A stretch of 31,300 nt of DNA, taken from assembly GCA_902493335.1 (NCBI GenBank), contig CABUPJ010000042.1:1-31300 (forward strand), written 5' to 3'. The translations under genes and the position numbers were made by a program. The notes beneath the pieces are model-generated. The model saw only the letters and a list, made by a program, of their open reading frames with translations, was not told the DNA's origin and did not search any database. The number at the start of each line of letters is the position of its first letter. Positions within the stretch are counted from its first letter, which is position 1. Of this stretch, positions 23,731-31,300 are shown piece after piece. This DNA comes from an uncultured Porphyromonadaceae bacterium. GTDB lineage: Bacteria > Bacteroidota > Bacteroidia > Bacteroidales > Muribaculaceae.

Positions 23731-25254
23731 ATGAAAAAAAATTTACTTTTTGTTTTTGCTGTCATGGCTGTGGCCGGGAGTGCCTATGCTGACGGTCGGG
23801 TGAAGATTCCGGCTTATCTTCCCGGTGTTCCTGTTGATGACAAGCCTGTCTATGATCCAGAAGGCACCGACGAAGTCTATATTATGAATGTGACCGAAAA
23901 TGACCAGCTTTATGGCACTGTCAGTCAGGTCGGATATAAGATGAATATACGTAAGTCGGCTGATGGCTCTACAATTTGGTTTCGCGATCTTACGCCCGGT
24001 TTCAATCCCGGCGACACCGAGTATGCATGGGTCAAAGGTACTGTCGACGGCGACGAAATTACTGTCAGAGCCGGTCAGATTGTCTATTACAACGAAATGG
24101 CAAACAGTACTCTCTATCTTGAGGTTGTCACAATGAATGAATTTTCTGCTGTAGACAAATTTGAAAGCGAAATTAAATTTACAGTTAAAGACGGCATTAT
24201 AACTCAGGCTGATAACACCCGTTACATCGGTGTCTATCGCGATGGCGAGACAATGGATGATGCCGGTTTCTTCCTTTTTATGAATGAGTTTGTCATTCAG
24301 CCTGTAGGTGAACTCCCGAAATTTGCTCCTGCCGAAACCACCGAGGTTCAGCCCTGGATTATGTCGCACGCCGACGGTTCGACACAGGTCAAGGTAGCTT
24401 TTGAAGGCGACAACGTGTTTATCGCCGGTCTTAGCCCGATGGCTCCCGACGATTATGTTCCCGGCACTATCGCTGACGGTAAACTGACAATTAAGACTGG
24501 ATATATTCTCACATCGCATCCTTTGCGTTACGTGCGTCTTGTTGGCGCACAGGAGGCCGGCACCGACGAATTCGGCTTCCCTCAGTTCAGCATTGTGCCC
24601 TCGTATACCTTTTCAGTCGATGCTGACAGAAAATCTCTTACACTTGAGCCTGATGAGGCCTGGATAATGGAGAGCGACTATGAGATATCGGCCTTTTTCT
24701 CGGGCGTTCATAATGTCAGGTTGTTCTATTATGCAGGCGACGTGCCCGCGGTTCCCGCCACACCCGAAATTCTCGGTTGGAATGATTTCGACGGCATCAT
24801 CAGCTTTAACCTGGCGTCTGCCGATGTCAACGGCTCATATATCAATCCCGAAAAGCTGTCTTACAGGATTTATCTCGATGGTGTTCAGCATAAGTTCTCG
24901 ACCGATTCATATTTCGGTCTCGCTGAAGACATGACCGAGATTCCGTACGGTTTCACCGATTATTATGACATATATTCAAACGGTGATTTCAAAAACATCT
25001 ATCTCCATGCGCCTGAATGGGATGCCATTGAGATCGAGGCGGTCTACACGGTCGACGGAGTCACCAACACTTCAGCGCGGGCTTATTTCAGCCGGTCGGG
25101 TGTCAGCGACATAGAAGACGGTGAAATTGTCGGCGAAAGCTATACGGATCTCTATGGCCGCACTGTCGTCAATCCCGCTGCCGGCTCGATGGTGATACGC
25201 ACAACCCGTTATAGTGACGGTTCTGTCCGCCACGACAAACATATCGTGCGCTGA
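23731..25254 (+). CDS. Secreted beta-rich protein with internal duplication and T9SS-like tail
   Basis: The ATG at 23731 gives 507 residues with a clear signal peptide (MKKNLLFVFAVMAVAGSAYA, cut near ADG). I do not recognise a named family. Two parts of ~50 residues are alike: one holds DGSTIWFRDLTPGFNPGD and VKGTVDGDEITVRAG, the other EGDNVFIAGLSPMAPDDYVP followed by GTIADGKLTIKTG, which suggests a duplicated beta module. Later comes a Fn3-like region (VPATPEILGWNDFDGIISFN). The last ~45 residues (ESYTDLYGRTVVNPAAGSMV and a basic end) resemble the terminal beta domains found on many Bacteroidales cargo proteins. It is probably exported to the cell surface, perhaps by type IX secretion (inferred). 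An in-frame ATG at 23626 was rejected because it precedes the promoter. Confidence 0.75.
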   Translation: MKKNLLFVFAVMAVAGSAYADGRVKIPAYLPGVPVDDKPVYDPEGTDEVYIMNVTENDQLYGTVSQVGYKMNIRKSADGSTIWFRDLTPGFNPGDTEYAWVKGTVDGDEITVRAGQIVYYNEMANSTLYLEVVTMNEFSAVDKFESEIKFTVKDGIITQADNTRYIGVYRDGETMDDAGFFLFMNEFVIQPVGELPKFAPAETTEVQPWIMSHADGSTQVKVAFEGDNVFIAGLSPMAPDDYVPGTIADGKLTIKTGYILTSHPLRYVRLVGAQEAGTDEFGFPQFSIVPSYTFSVDADRKSLTLEPDEAWIMESDYEISAFFSGVHNVRLFYYAGDVPAVPATPEILGWNDFDGIISFNLASADVNGSYINPEKLSYRIYLDGVQHKFSTDSYFGLAEDMTEIPYGFTDYYDIYSNGDFKNIYLHAPEWDAIEIEAVYTVDGVTNTSARAYFSRSGVSDIEDGEIVGESYTDLYGRTVVNPAAGSMVIRTTRYSDGSVRHDKHIVR

Positions 25255-25283
25255 TAAAAAATTCTGTATTGTATTTTCTGATG

Positions 25284-25315
25284 AGGCCCTGGATGATTTC
25301 TGTCATTCAGGGCCT
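25284..25315 (+). terminator. Strong hairpin after the secreted protein gene
   Basis: A 13-bp stem (25284-25296 with 25303-25315, one G-U pair, core AGGCCCTG/CAGGGCCT) closes on a six-base loop. The T-run after it is short (TTGAATTTA), but the stem is stable enough to end the transcript. Confidence 0.7.
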
Positions 25316-25369
25316 TGAATTTATAGAATCTTTAAGAAAGACGATATGATGCCGAAGCGAAAAAAGTAT

Positions 25370-25377
25370 TAACTTTG
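25370..25377 (+). promoter_or_regulatory. Candidate -7 element of the uvrB promoter
   Basis: TAACTTTG matches the Bacteroidota -7 consensus and lies 17 bp before the uvrB ATG at 25395. No TTTG was found 19-21 bp upstream, so only half the promoter is supported. Confidence 0.45.
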
Positions 25378-25394
25378 TAAGTTAATCTCTTTTT

Positions 25395-27485
25395 ATGGAT
25401 TTCAAATTACAGTCACAATATAAACCTACCGGAGACCAGCCTCAGGCCATTGACCAGCTCGTCGAGGGCGTCAATGACGGTCAGCCGTCCCAGACTCTCC
25501 TCGGTGTCACAGGCTCGGGCAAAACTTTCACGATGGCCAATGTCATCGAGCGCGTCAACCGTCCGACGCTCATCCTCAGCCACAACAAGACCCTCGCGGC
25601 ACAGCTCTATAGTGAGTTCAAGCAGTTTTTTCCCGACAATGCCGTCGAGTATTTTGTCTCTTACTATGACTACTATCAGCCCGAGGCCTACATTCCTTCG
25701 GTCGATAAATATATCGAGAAAGACCTGATGATCAACGACGAGATCGACCGTCTGCGGCTCGCCACGACATCGGCGCTGCTCTCGGGGCGCCGCGACGTCA
25801 TCGTCGTCTCGTCGGTCTCATGCCTCTATGGCATCGGCAATCCCGAGGATTTCCATGCCAATGTCATCAATATCAAGGTCGGACAGAAGATAACGCGCAA
25901 CGCTTTCCTCCGTCAGCTTGTCGGAGCGCTTTATTCGCGCAACGAGGTCGACCTCGCCCGCGGCACATTCCGTGTCAAGGGCGACACGATTGACATCCGC
26001 CTCGCCTATGAGGAGATAATCCTGCGTGTCGTCTTCTGGGGTGATGAGATAGAGCAGATTGCGACTCTCCACCCCAACGACAACGTCTCGCTCGGCCGCC
26101 ATGATTCGTTTGCAATCTATCCGGCCAACATCTTCGTCACCACTCCCGAGCGCCAGGCTTCGGCCGTCGCACAGATACAGCTCGACCTCGGCCAGCAGGT
26201 CGATTTCTTCAACCGCGAGGCCCGCGAACTCGAGGCCAAGCGCCTCTACGAGCGTGTCACATACGACGTCGAGATGATAAAGGAACTCGGCTACTGTTCG
26301 GGCATCGAGAACTATTCGCGTTACTTCGACGGCCGCCGCCCCGGCGAACGACCGTTCTGTCTTCTCGACTACTTCCCTAAAGATTATCTTACTATCATTG
26401 ACGAGAGTCATGTCACTATCCCGCAGATCAGAGCCATGTATGGCGGTGACCTCTCGCGCAAGATGAATCTCGTCGAATATGGCTTCCGCCTCCCGGCCGC
26501 GCTCGACAACCGCCCGCTTAAATTCGAGGAGTTCGAGCGCATGACCAATCAGACCATTTATGTCAGCGCGACTCCGGCCGACTATGAGCTTCAGAAGAGC
26601 GAGGGTGTCGTCGTCGAGCAACTGATTCGTCCGACAGGCCTGCTCGACCCGCTTATCCGTGTGCGTCCGTCGATGAATCAGATTGACGACCTCATGGAGG
26701 AAATCAACATCCGCATCGAACACAACGAGCGCACCCTCGTCACGACGCTTACCAAACGTATGGCCGAGGAACTTAACGACTACCTCTCGAAGCTCGGCAT
26801 CAAGACAGCCTATATCCACAGCGATGTCGACACGATGGACCGCGTCAGGATTCTCGACGACCTGCGCGCCGGCGTCTACGACGTGCTTATCGGTGTCAAC
26901 CTCCTTCGCGAAGGCCTCGACCTTCCCGAGGTGTCGCTTGTCGCCATCCTCGACGCCGACAAGGAGGGCTTCCTGCGCAGCCGTCGCTCGCTGACCCAGA
27001 CAGTGGGTCGTGCCGCCCGAAATCTCAACGGCGAAGTCATAATGTACGCCGACAAGATTACCGACTCGATGCAGCTCACTATTGACGAGACCGAACGCCG
27101 TCGTTCGCTTCAGCTCGCTTATAACGAGGCCAACGGCATCACGCCGACGGCCATAGTCAAGGCCCGCAACGCCATCATCGGCCTCGAAAGCGACGATTCG
27201 GCCGACCGCAAGTCGTCGCGACGCGACAGCCACCGCGGCGAAGGACGCGAGCAGCGCCGCGGTCGCGGAGACAGCAGAATCCTTTACGGCGAAGAGTTCT
27301 CGACCTCGGTCGATATCGCCGCCGACCCTGTTGTGCCTTATATGAACAAAGACGAGCTGACCCGGTCGGTCAACCGTCTGCGCGAAGAAATGCTCACGGC
27401 CGCCAAGAATATGGAATTTATCGAGGCTGCGCGTCTGCGTGACGAAATCATCAAGCTTGAGGCGCGTCTTGAAACAATGAAATGA
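25395..27485 (+). CDS. uvrB: Excinuclease ABC subunit B (UvrB)
   Basis: UvrB is the damage-verifying helicase-like subunit of nucleotide excision repair, loaded by UvrA and then recruiting UvrC. The 696-residue product shows Walker A LLGVTGSGKTFTMANV, the beta-hairpin region YYDYYQPEAYIPSVDKYIEK, DYLTIIDESHVTIPQI (Walker B, DESH), TIYVSATPADYE, the motif around NLLREGLDLPEVSLVAILDA, and QTVGRAARN. A C-terminal UVR motif (LREEMLTAAKNMEFIEAARL) binds UvrC. A basic low-complexity linker of about 35 residues (near 598-632, with HRGEGREQRRGRG) sits before the UVR motif and explains the extra length over E. coli (673). YgiQ follows after 4 bp. Confidence 0.98.
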   Translation: MDFKLQSQYKPTGDQPQAIDQLVEGVNDGQPSQTLLGVTGSGKTFTMANVIERVNRPTLILSHNKTLAAQLYSEFKQFFPDNAVEYFVSYYDYYQPEAYIPSVDKYIEKDLMINDEIDRLRLATTSALLSGRRDVIVVSSVSCLYGIGNPEDFHANVINIKVGQKITRNAFLRQLVGALYSRNEVDLARGTFRVKGDTIDIRLAYEEIILRVVFWGDEIEQIATLHPNDNVSLGRHDSFAIYPANIFVTTPERQASAVAQIQLDLGQQVDFFNREARELEAKRLYERVTYDVEMIKELGYCSGIENYSRYFDGRRPGERPFCLLDYFPKDYLTIIDESHVTIPQIRAMYGGDLSRKMNLVEYGFRLPAALDNRPLKFEEFERMTNQTIYVSATPADYELQKSEGVVVEQLIRPTGLLDPLIRVRPSMNQIDDLMEEINIRIEHNERTLVTTLTKRMAEELNDYLSKLGIKTAYIHSDVDTMDRVRILDDLRAGVYDVLIGVNLLREGLDLPEVSLVAILDADKEGFLRSRRSLTQTVGRAARNLNGEVIMYADKITDSMQLTIDETERRRSLQLAYNEANGITPTAIVKARNAIIGLESDDSADRKSSRRDSHRGEGREQRRGRGDSRILYGEEFSTSVDIAADPVVPYMNKDELTRSVNRLREEMLTAAKNMEFIEAARLRDEIIKLEARLETMK

Positions 27486-27489
27486 CATT

Positions 27490-29346
27490 ATGGAGAAAAA
27501 GACCATAGATTATAACAGCCTGTGTCCGACCGACTGGCTGCCCACATCGGTCAAAGAGATGAAGGCGCTGGGATGGGAGAGTGTCGACGTCGTCATCTTT
27601 TCAGGGGACGCCTATGTCGACCATCCGTCGTTTGGCGCGGCAGTCATAGGCCGCACCCTTCAGGCCGCCGGATATAAGGTGGCGATAGTGCCTCAGCCCA
27701 ACTGGCGCGACGACCTGCGCGACTTCAGGAAGTTCGGCGCGCCGAGGCTTTTCTTCGGCGTCTCGGCCGGAGCCATGGACTCGATGGTAAACCATTATAC
27801 CGCCAACCGCCGCCGTCGCAGCGACGACGCTTACACTCCTGACGCCCGCAGCGACATGCGCCCCGACTATCCTACCGTCGTCTACTCAAAGATATTGAAA
27901 GAACTTTTTCCTGATACACCGGTGATTGCCGGAGGCATCGAGGCCTCGCTCCGGCGTCTCTCGCATTATGATTACTGGCAGGACCGCTTGCGCCCGTCGA
28001 TTATAATGGATGCTTCTGTCGACATGATCAGTTACGGCATGGGCGAGAAGACCGTCCTGGCGATTGCCGAGAAGCTCGCTCAGGGCATACCCGTCGGCGA
28101 CATCACAGATCTGCCTCAGACTGTAGTTGTCAGACCTTTGTCCGAGATGCCGGCGGCTGACGGTGACGGCGACATCATCCTGAATTCTTTTGAAGATTGT
28201 CTCAGAGACAAGCGTTTGCAGTCTGCCAATTTCAAGCATATCGAGCAACAGAGCAACGTCATGTCGGGCGGCAAGACGCTTTGGCAGCGCCATGGCGACA
28301 AGGTCGTCAAGGTCAATCCTATGCTGCCGGCTATGACGGTAGGCGAGATTGACGCTTCGTTCGATTTGCCCTACACCCGTCTGCCACATCCGCGATACAA
28401 GAGCAAGCGTATTCCCGCCTATGAGATGATACGCCACTCGGTAAATCTCCATCGCGGCTGTTTCGGCGGCTGCGCTTTCTGCACGATTTCGGCCCATCAG
28501 GGCAAGTTTATCGCCTCGCGCTCAAAAGAATCGATATTGCGCGAAGTCGAGCAGGTGACACGAATGCCTGATTTCAAGGGCTATATCAGCGACCTTGGCG
28601 GCCCGTCGGCAAATATGTACGCCATGGGCGGCATCGACCGCAGCATCTGCGCCCGCTGTCTGCGTCCGTCGTGCCTCCATCCCGTCCCGTGCAAGAATCT
28701 CAACACTGACCACGGCCCGCTGCTCGACATCTATCACGCCGCCGACGCTGTCCGCGGAGTCAAGAAAACCTTTATCGGCAGCGGCGTCCGCTATGACCTG
28801 TCGATGCACCACACCGGCAACCGCGCCGTCGACGAGACCAACCGCCGTTATAACGAAGAGCTGATTGCCAATCATGTATCGGGGCGTCTTAAAGTGGCGC
28901 CTGAACATACCTGCGACTCTGTCCTTAAGGTCATGCGCAAGCCATCGTTCAGGCTCTTCTATGATTTCAAGGCGATTTTCGACCGCACCAACCACCGCCT
29001 CGGTCTGCGTCAGCAGCTCATACCATATTTTATATCGAGTCATCCGGGATGCACTGAGATCGATATGGCCGAGCTCGCCGCCGAGACTAAACAGCTTAAT
29101 TTCCATCTCGAGCAGGTGCAGGATTTCACTCCGACGCCTATGACCGTCGCGACCGAAATATATTATACTGGCTATCACCCCTACACGGGCGAGAAAATCT
29201 TCACGGCCGTGACGCCCGAAGAGAAACTGGCGCAGCGCCGTTATTTCTTCTGGTATGACCGCACCTACAGGCCCGAAATAATGAAATCGCTAAAACGGCT
29301 TCACCGCAGCGATTTGATTGACAGGCTTTTTCCGAAAAGATATTGA
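27490..29346 (+). CDS. ygiQ: YgiQ-family radical SAM protein
   Basis: The 618-residue protein begins with a B12-binding-like region typical of YgiQ (VVIFSGDAYVDHPSFGAAVI, FFGVSAGAMDSMVNHYTANR, VIAGGIEASLRRLSHYDYW). The radical SAM core carries the 4Fe-4S ligands in HRGCFGGCAFCTI at Cys324, Cys328 and Cys331 (C-x3-C-x2-C, the spacing of most radical SAM enzymes). A second Cys-rich element (CARCLRPSCLHPVPC) could bind another cluster or zinc. The C-terminal part has EQVQDFTPTPMTVATEIYYT. The reaction of YgiQ is not established. It is co-transcribed with uvrB (4 bp gap). The stop lies 13 bp from that of the converging universal stress gene, with no visible terminator. Confidence 0.95.
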   Translation: MEKKTIDYNSLCPTDWLPTSVKEMKALGWESVDVVIFSGDAYVDHPSFGAAVIGRTLQAAGYKVAIVPQPNWRDDLRDFRKFGAPRLFFGVSAGAMDSMVNHYTANRRRRSDDAYTPDARSDMRPDYPTVVYSKILKELFPDTPVIAGGIEASLRRLSHYDYWQDRLRPSIIMDASVDMISYGMGEKTVLAIAEKLAQGIPVGDITDLPQTVVVRPLSEMPAADGDGDIILNSFEDCLRDKRLQSANFKHIEQQSNVMSGGKTLWQRHGDKVVKVNPMLPAMTVGEIDASFDLPYTRLPHPRYKSKRIPAYEMIRHSVNLHRGCFGGCAFCTISAHQGKFIASRSKESILREVEQVTRMPDFKGYISDLGGPSANMYAMGGIDRSICARCLRPSCLHPVPCKNLNTDHGPLLDIYHAADAVRGVKKTFIGSGVRYDLSMHHTGNRAVDETNRRYNEELIANHVSGRLKVAPEHTCDSVLKVMRKPSFRLFYDFKAIFDRTNHRLGLRQQLIPYFISSHPGCTEIDMAELAAETKQLNFHLEQVQDFTPTPMTVATEIYYTGYHPYTGEKIFTAVTPEEKLAQRRYFFWYDRTYRPEIMKSLKRLHRSDLIDRLFPKRY

Positions 29347-29359
29347 ATCAATTGTCGTT

Positions 29360-30469
29360 TCAGACAGGTATTACCAGCATCGGTATATCTGTCTGGAACA
29401 GTACTTTGTGTGCTACGCCGGGATTGAAGAATCGGCTGAAGATATTCTTCTTCTTGTTAGGCACGATTATGAGATCGAAGCGGTTCATCCCGTGGACGTG
29501 CGAAAACTCGACGGCGTCGTTGATGACCCCGGCGCTTTCAAACTTCATCGTCGGATAGTTTGTCGTCAGGTAGTCAAGCAATGCTTTCTCGGGCTTGGCC
29601 GTCATGCGTCGTTTTTTCGAGGGCAGACTCGCCAGTGTAACAGACGCGTTGCTCTCAGGCATGAGCCGTGCAAGAGCATCGACCGCAAGAATGTCTTCCT
29701 GATCCATTGTAGACAGGAAAAGTATATTCTTTATATCGTCAATTTTGGTAAAGTCGGCGGGGTCGGGGACAGTCAGCACGATGTTGCGGCATGAATCGAG
29801 CACCTCGGCTGTGACACTCCCGATCATGTCTTTCTCTTTCTTGTCATGGCCGCGTGTACCCATGACAATCAGCAGCGGCGAATTGAACTTGCAGTAATCG
29901 GCGATAGCGTCTTCGGGGACGCCCTCGACGACATTCGTCATGATTTTTACGACAGGTATCGTGCCCGATTTCATCCCTTCCTTTAGCCGCATCGTGAACG
30001 ACGACATCGACTTTTCGGCGCTGTGGGTTATCTCGCGGCGGTTTTCAAAATCGCTCGTGTCGTCGAATGTCAGACTGTCGCTGAGTTGCAGTCCCGCGTC
30101 AATCGACGGATCGATATAGGCATAGAGCAGTTCGATGTCTGCCTTGTGTCTGAAAGCAAGATCGGCAGCGACCTTTGCGGCTTCAAAAGAGTAGTCGCTG
30201 AAATCCACAGGGACAAGAATCGTGTGCGACCGGCCTTCGGTTTTGTTCTCGGGCAGCGCCAGTATCTCGTGGCTTTCGATGATTCTCAATGCCAGCGGCA
30301 GGTCGCTTTCGTAGATGCGCACCCTTATGCCAGATGACACTACCGGACTCTCGAGATTGACATTATTGAGAGTCACGTCGATGCCCTCACTCTCAAGCAG
30401 TGACTTAAGAGCCTGTGCCTTGTCGTATGTGTGTATAGCGACTGTTATCAGTCTTGACTGCGTAGCCAT
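29360..30469 (-). CDS. Tandem universal stress protein with N-terminal DUF2007-like domain
   Basis: The ATG at 30469 gives 369 residues in three parts. Residues 1 to ~75 (VAIHTYDKAQALKSLLESEG and VRIYESDLPLALRIIE) resemble DUF2007, a small ferredoxin-like domain thought to act in signalling. Residues ~85-235 are a UspA domain: HTILVPVDFSDYSFEAAKVA at the start and VMGTRGHDKKEKDMIGSVTA, where the G-x-R-G-H and following residues fit ATP-binding Usp proteins. The last part (IKNILFLSTMDQEDILAVDA to VLFQTDIPMLVIPV) is a second, more diverged Usp domain without the glycine motif. It is probably cytoplasmic and acts in stress or growth arrest. It lies 60 bp downstream of the HTH gene on the same strand with no promoter in between, so both are likely on one transcript. 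Confidence 0.88.
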   Translation of the reverse strand: MATQSRLITVAIHTYDKAQALKSLLESEGIDVTLNNVNLESPVVSSGIRVRIYESDLPLALRIIESHEILALPENKTEGRSHTILVPVDFSDYSFEAAKVAADLAFRHKADIELLYAYIDPSIDAGLQLSDSLTFDDTSDFENRREITHSAEKSMSSFTMRLKEGMKSGTIPVVKIMTNVVEGVPEDAIADYCKFNSPLLIVMGTRGHDKKEKDMIGSVTAEVLDSCRNIVLTVPDPADFTKIDDIKNILFLSTMDQEDILAVDALARLMPESNASVTLASLPSKKRRMTAKPEKALLDYLTTNYPTMKFESAGVINDAVEFSHVHGMNRFDLIIVPNKKKNIFSRFFNPGVAHKVLFQTDIPMLVIPV

Positions 30470-30529
30470 AAACAATGGTGGGAGATATAGAGGAGAGAGA
30501 AGATGAGAAACGTTGTTTTTTATCTGAGG

Positions 30530-30793
30530 TCAGGCCTCGGCTGCTTCTTGTTCTTTGAGAATTTCAACAGCCATCTCGTAGATGGTAGAGTCATCGAGAA
30601 CGACGATGCCGCCGTCGGGACCCGGTTCTATATGAACACCACAGTTCTTGCCAAAATCGTAGTTGCTGCCGCCAAAATAATTACGAACGGTCTGAACTGT
30701 AGTGTTGAGCTTATCTGCGATCTTGTGCATCGAACCGTCGGGCAAGCTGTCTTTGAGACGACGAAGTTCGTTGAATGTGATTGTCTTTGTCAT
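30530..30793 (-). CDS. Small helix-turn-helix DNA-binding protein
   Basis: The 87-residue protein starts MTKTITFNELRRLKDSLPDG and has a helix-turn-helix-like segment HKIADKLNTTVQTVRNYFGG (residues ~22-41), followed by a beta-rich part (GVHIEPGPDGGIVVLDDSTI) and an acidic tail (EILKEQEAAEA). It looks like the small conserved DNA-binding protein found throughout Bacteroidales, often highly expressed; its targets are unknown. It has a good candidate promoter and a leader of about 45 bases. It is the first gene of a unit with the universal stress protein, so it may help regulate stress responses or its own operon. Confidence 0.8.
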   Translation of the reverse strand: MTKTITFNELRRLKDSLPDGSMHKIADKLNTTVQTVRNYFGGSNYDFGKNCGVHIEPGPDGGIVVLDDSTIYEMAVEILKEQEAAEA

Positions 30794-30844
30794 GATAAGT
30801 ATTTTTTAGAGTTAAACGTTTTAGTTGTTAGTGTTATTCGGTTA

Positions 30845-30876
30845 TAAAGTTAGACCTTGTTTTTCAAACTAACAAA
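30845..30876 (-). promoter_or_regulatory. Candidate promoter of the HTH-Usp operon
   Basis: On the minus strand TTTG (30876-30873), a 20-bp spacer and TAACTTTA (30852-30845; one base off TAnnTTTG) form a near-consensus promoter 51 bp before the ATG at 30793. Confidence 0.55.
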
Positions 30877-31019
30877 CAAACTCAATAAAATATTTAATTT
30901 CTATCATATGTTTTATAACATATAATAAATTAACCCCTATCTCGGCATATAAATAATAGTTTGATACATAATCGCCTAATATCCCTTACGCCCCTCTGCA
31001 CGGATTAAAGGCTTCATTT
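30877..31019. other. AT-rich intergenic spacer with one inverted repeat
   Basis: This is the middle of the 507-bp stretch without protein genes at the right end. ATATGTT (30906-30912) and AACATAT (30917-30923) form a 7-bp inverted repeat with a four-base loop, just upstream of the HTH-Usp promoter. Nothing else was recognised here. The rest of the stretch is taken by the ncRNA and its promoter; 31268-31300 holds nothing I can identify. Confidence 0.5.
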
Positions 31020-31060
31020 TTTGTTTGTAACAACGATGTCAATGTACGTTTGACATCGTT
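31020..31060 (+). promoter_or_regulatory. Promoter of the structured ncRNA with an overlapping inverted repeat
   Basis: TTTG (31020-31023), a 21-bp spacer and TACGTTTG (31045-31052) form a Bacteroidota promoter with a start near 31058. A perfect 11-bp inverted repeat, AACGATGTCAA (31032-31042) and TTGACATCGTT (31050-31060), covers the spacer, the -7 element and the start site. It could be an operator, or a hairpin ending some upstream transcript (TTTT follows). Confidence 0.6.
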
Positions 31061-31267
31061 TTGGTGAGAGTCGGTTCTGCAATAATCATTTTACGTCAGG
31101 GGGAGTAAACCATAAATCAGGGTTATCCATTTATCGGTCATTTGCCGGCGCTTTTATCATCGCTCTTCGGTCACTATGGAACCCCATAGCTCCCTCATCG
31201 CAATGGTAAAATCACTCGACAACTGACCGCCCTGACGCAAACAATCATCACAGAACCGACTCTTTTT
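31059..31267 (+). ncRNA. ssrS: Structured non-coding RNA, probably 6S RNA / Bacteroidales-1 type
   Basis: The ends pair perfectly over 13 bp (31067-31079 AGAGTCGGTTCTG with 31251-31263), then after an A-rich internal loop a second 8-bp helix forms (31094-31101 CGTCAGGG with 31230-31237). Further pairing is possible inside: TTATCCATT near 31124 with AATGGTAA (31202-31209), a small hairpin at 31145-31170, and CTATGG/CCATAG (31174-31179 with 31184-31189). The 3' strand of the outer helix runs into five T (31263-31267), as at an intrinsic terminator. A consensus promoter lies just upstream. A length of about 205-210 bases and one long interrupted rod match 6S RNA, which binds housekeeping RNA polymerase. 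The class is inferred from shape and size; the existence of a structured RNA is better supported. Confidence 0.65.
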
Positions 31268-31300
31268 GCGCGGGGATGTCTGCCGCTAAAGTGGTCGTGG

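Noticed and set aside
25818..27506. 562-codon open frame on the minus strand opposite uvrB
   Set aside because: Fully antisense to uvrB, no recognisable domain, composition typical of a codon-bias shadow.
31067..31263. Outer 13-bp inverted repeats as ends of a small insertion element
   Set aside because: Further complementary segments continue inward in nested order, there is no flanking target duplication, and a promoter and T-run frame the element, all of which fit an RNA.
1..31300. CRISPR arrays, tRNA and rRNA genes
   Set aside because: No regularly spaced repeats, cloverleaf-like sequence or rRNA-like sequence was noticed by eye.

Overview
The window looks like chromosomal DNA from a Bacteroidales bacterium, and the gene set and style fit the Muribaculaceae best (this family-level placement is an inference). 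The evidence is: many promoters of the Bacteroidota type (TTTG, 19-21 bp spacer, TAnnTTTG); no clear Shine-Dalgarno sequences; and Bacteroidota-typical families such as DUF4286, META lipoproteins, clostripain-type lipoproteins, T9SS-like C-terminal tails and a RecQ helicase with a late zinc motif. No tRNA or rRNA gene, integrase, transposase or CRISPR array was seen.

Layout. 1-2685 (minus strand): the translation operon thrS-infC-rpmI, with rpmI cut by the window edge. 2905-6813 (plus): a TIR-WD40 fusion protein, a tiny secreted protein that is almost only a T9SS-like tail, and a secreted type I pullulanase. 6933-9269 (plus): a META-domain lipoprotein followed after 3 bp by an ABC-F (Uup-like) ATPase. 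9192-12783 (minus): a tight four-gene operon reading secreted GHL10-type glycan hydrolase, GT2 glycosyltransferase, phosphoribosyltransferase, HAD phosphatase; its last gene overlaps the converging ABC-F gene by 78 bp. 12910-14610 (plus): glycosyltransferase, DUF4286 protein, ruvC. 14686-17264 (minus): a small b-cytochrome-like membrane protein, an AraC regulator, queA. 17340-19621 (plus): clostripain-family lipoprotein and an MscS channel whose start overlaps the previous stop. 19797-23438 (plus): recJ and a RecQ-family helicase. 23731-25254: a secreted beta-rich protein. 25395-29346: uvrB and a YgiQ-family radical SAM protein. 29360-30793 (minus): a small HTH protein and a tandem universal stress protein. 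31059-31267 (plus): a structured non-coding RNA that resembles 6S RNA / the Bacteroidales-1 motif, with its own promoter.

How parts may work together. The ruvC, recJ, recQ and uvrB genes make this a DNA-repair-rich neighbourhood. The GT2-PRTase-HAD trio has the parts needed to put ribofuranose on a glycan from PRPP (transfer of phosphoribose, then removal of the 5-phosphate) and is the best candidate for an undescribed local pathway. The TIR-WD40 protein joins a predicted NAD-cleaving domain directly to a complete seven-bladed propeller without an intervening NTPase, and is a candidate sensor-effector. The 3' ncRNA has an 11-bp inverted repeat lying across its promoter. All functions are read from sequence motifs by eye; no database search was possible.
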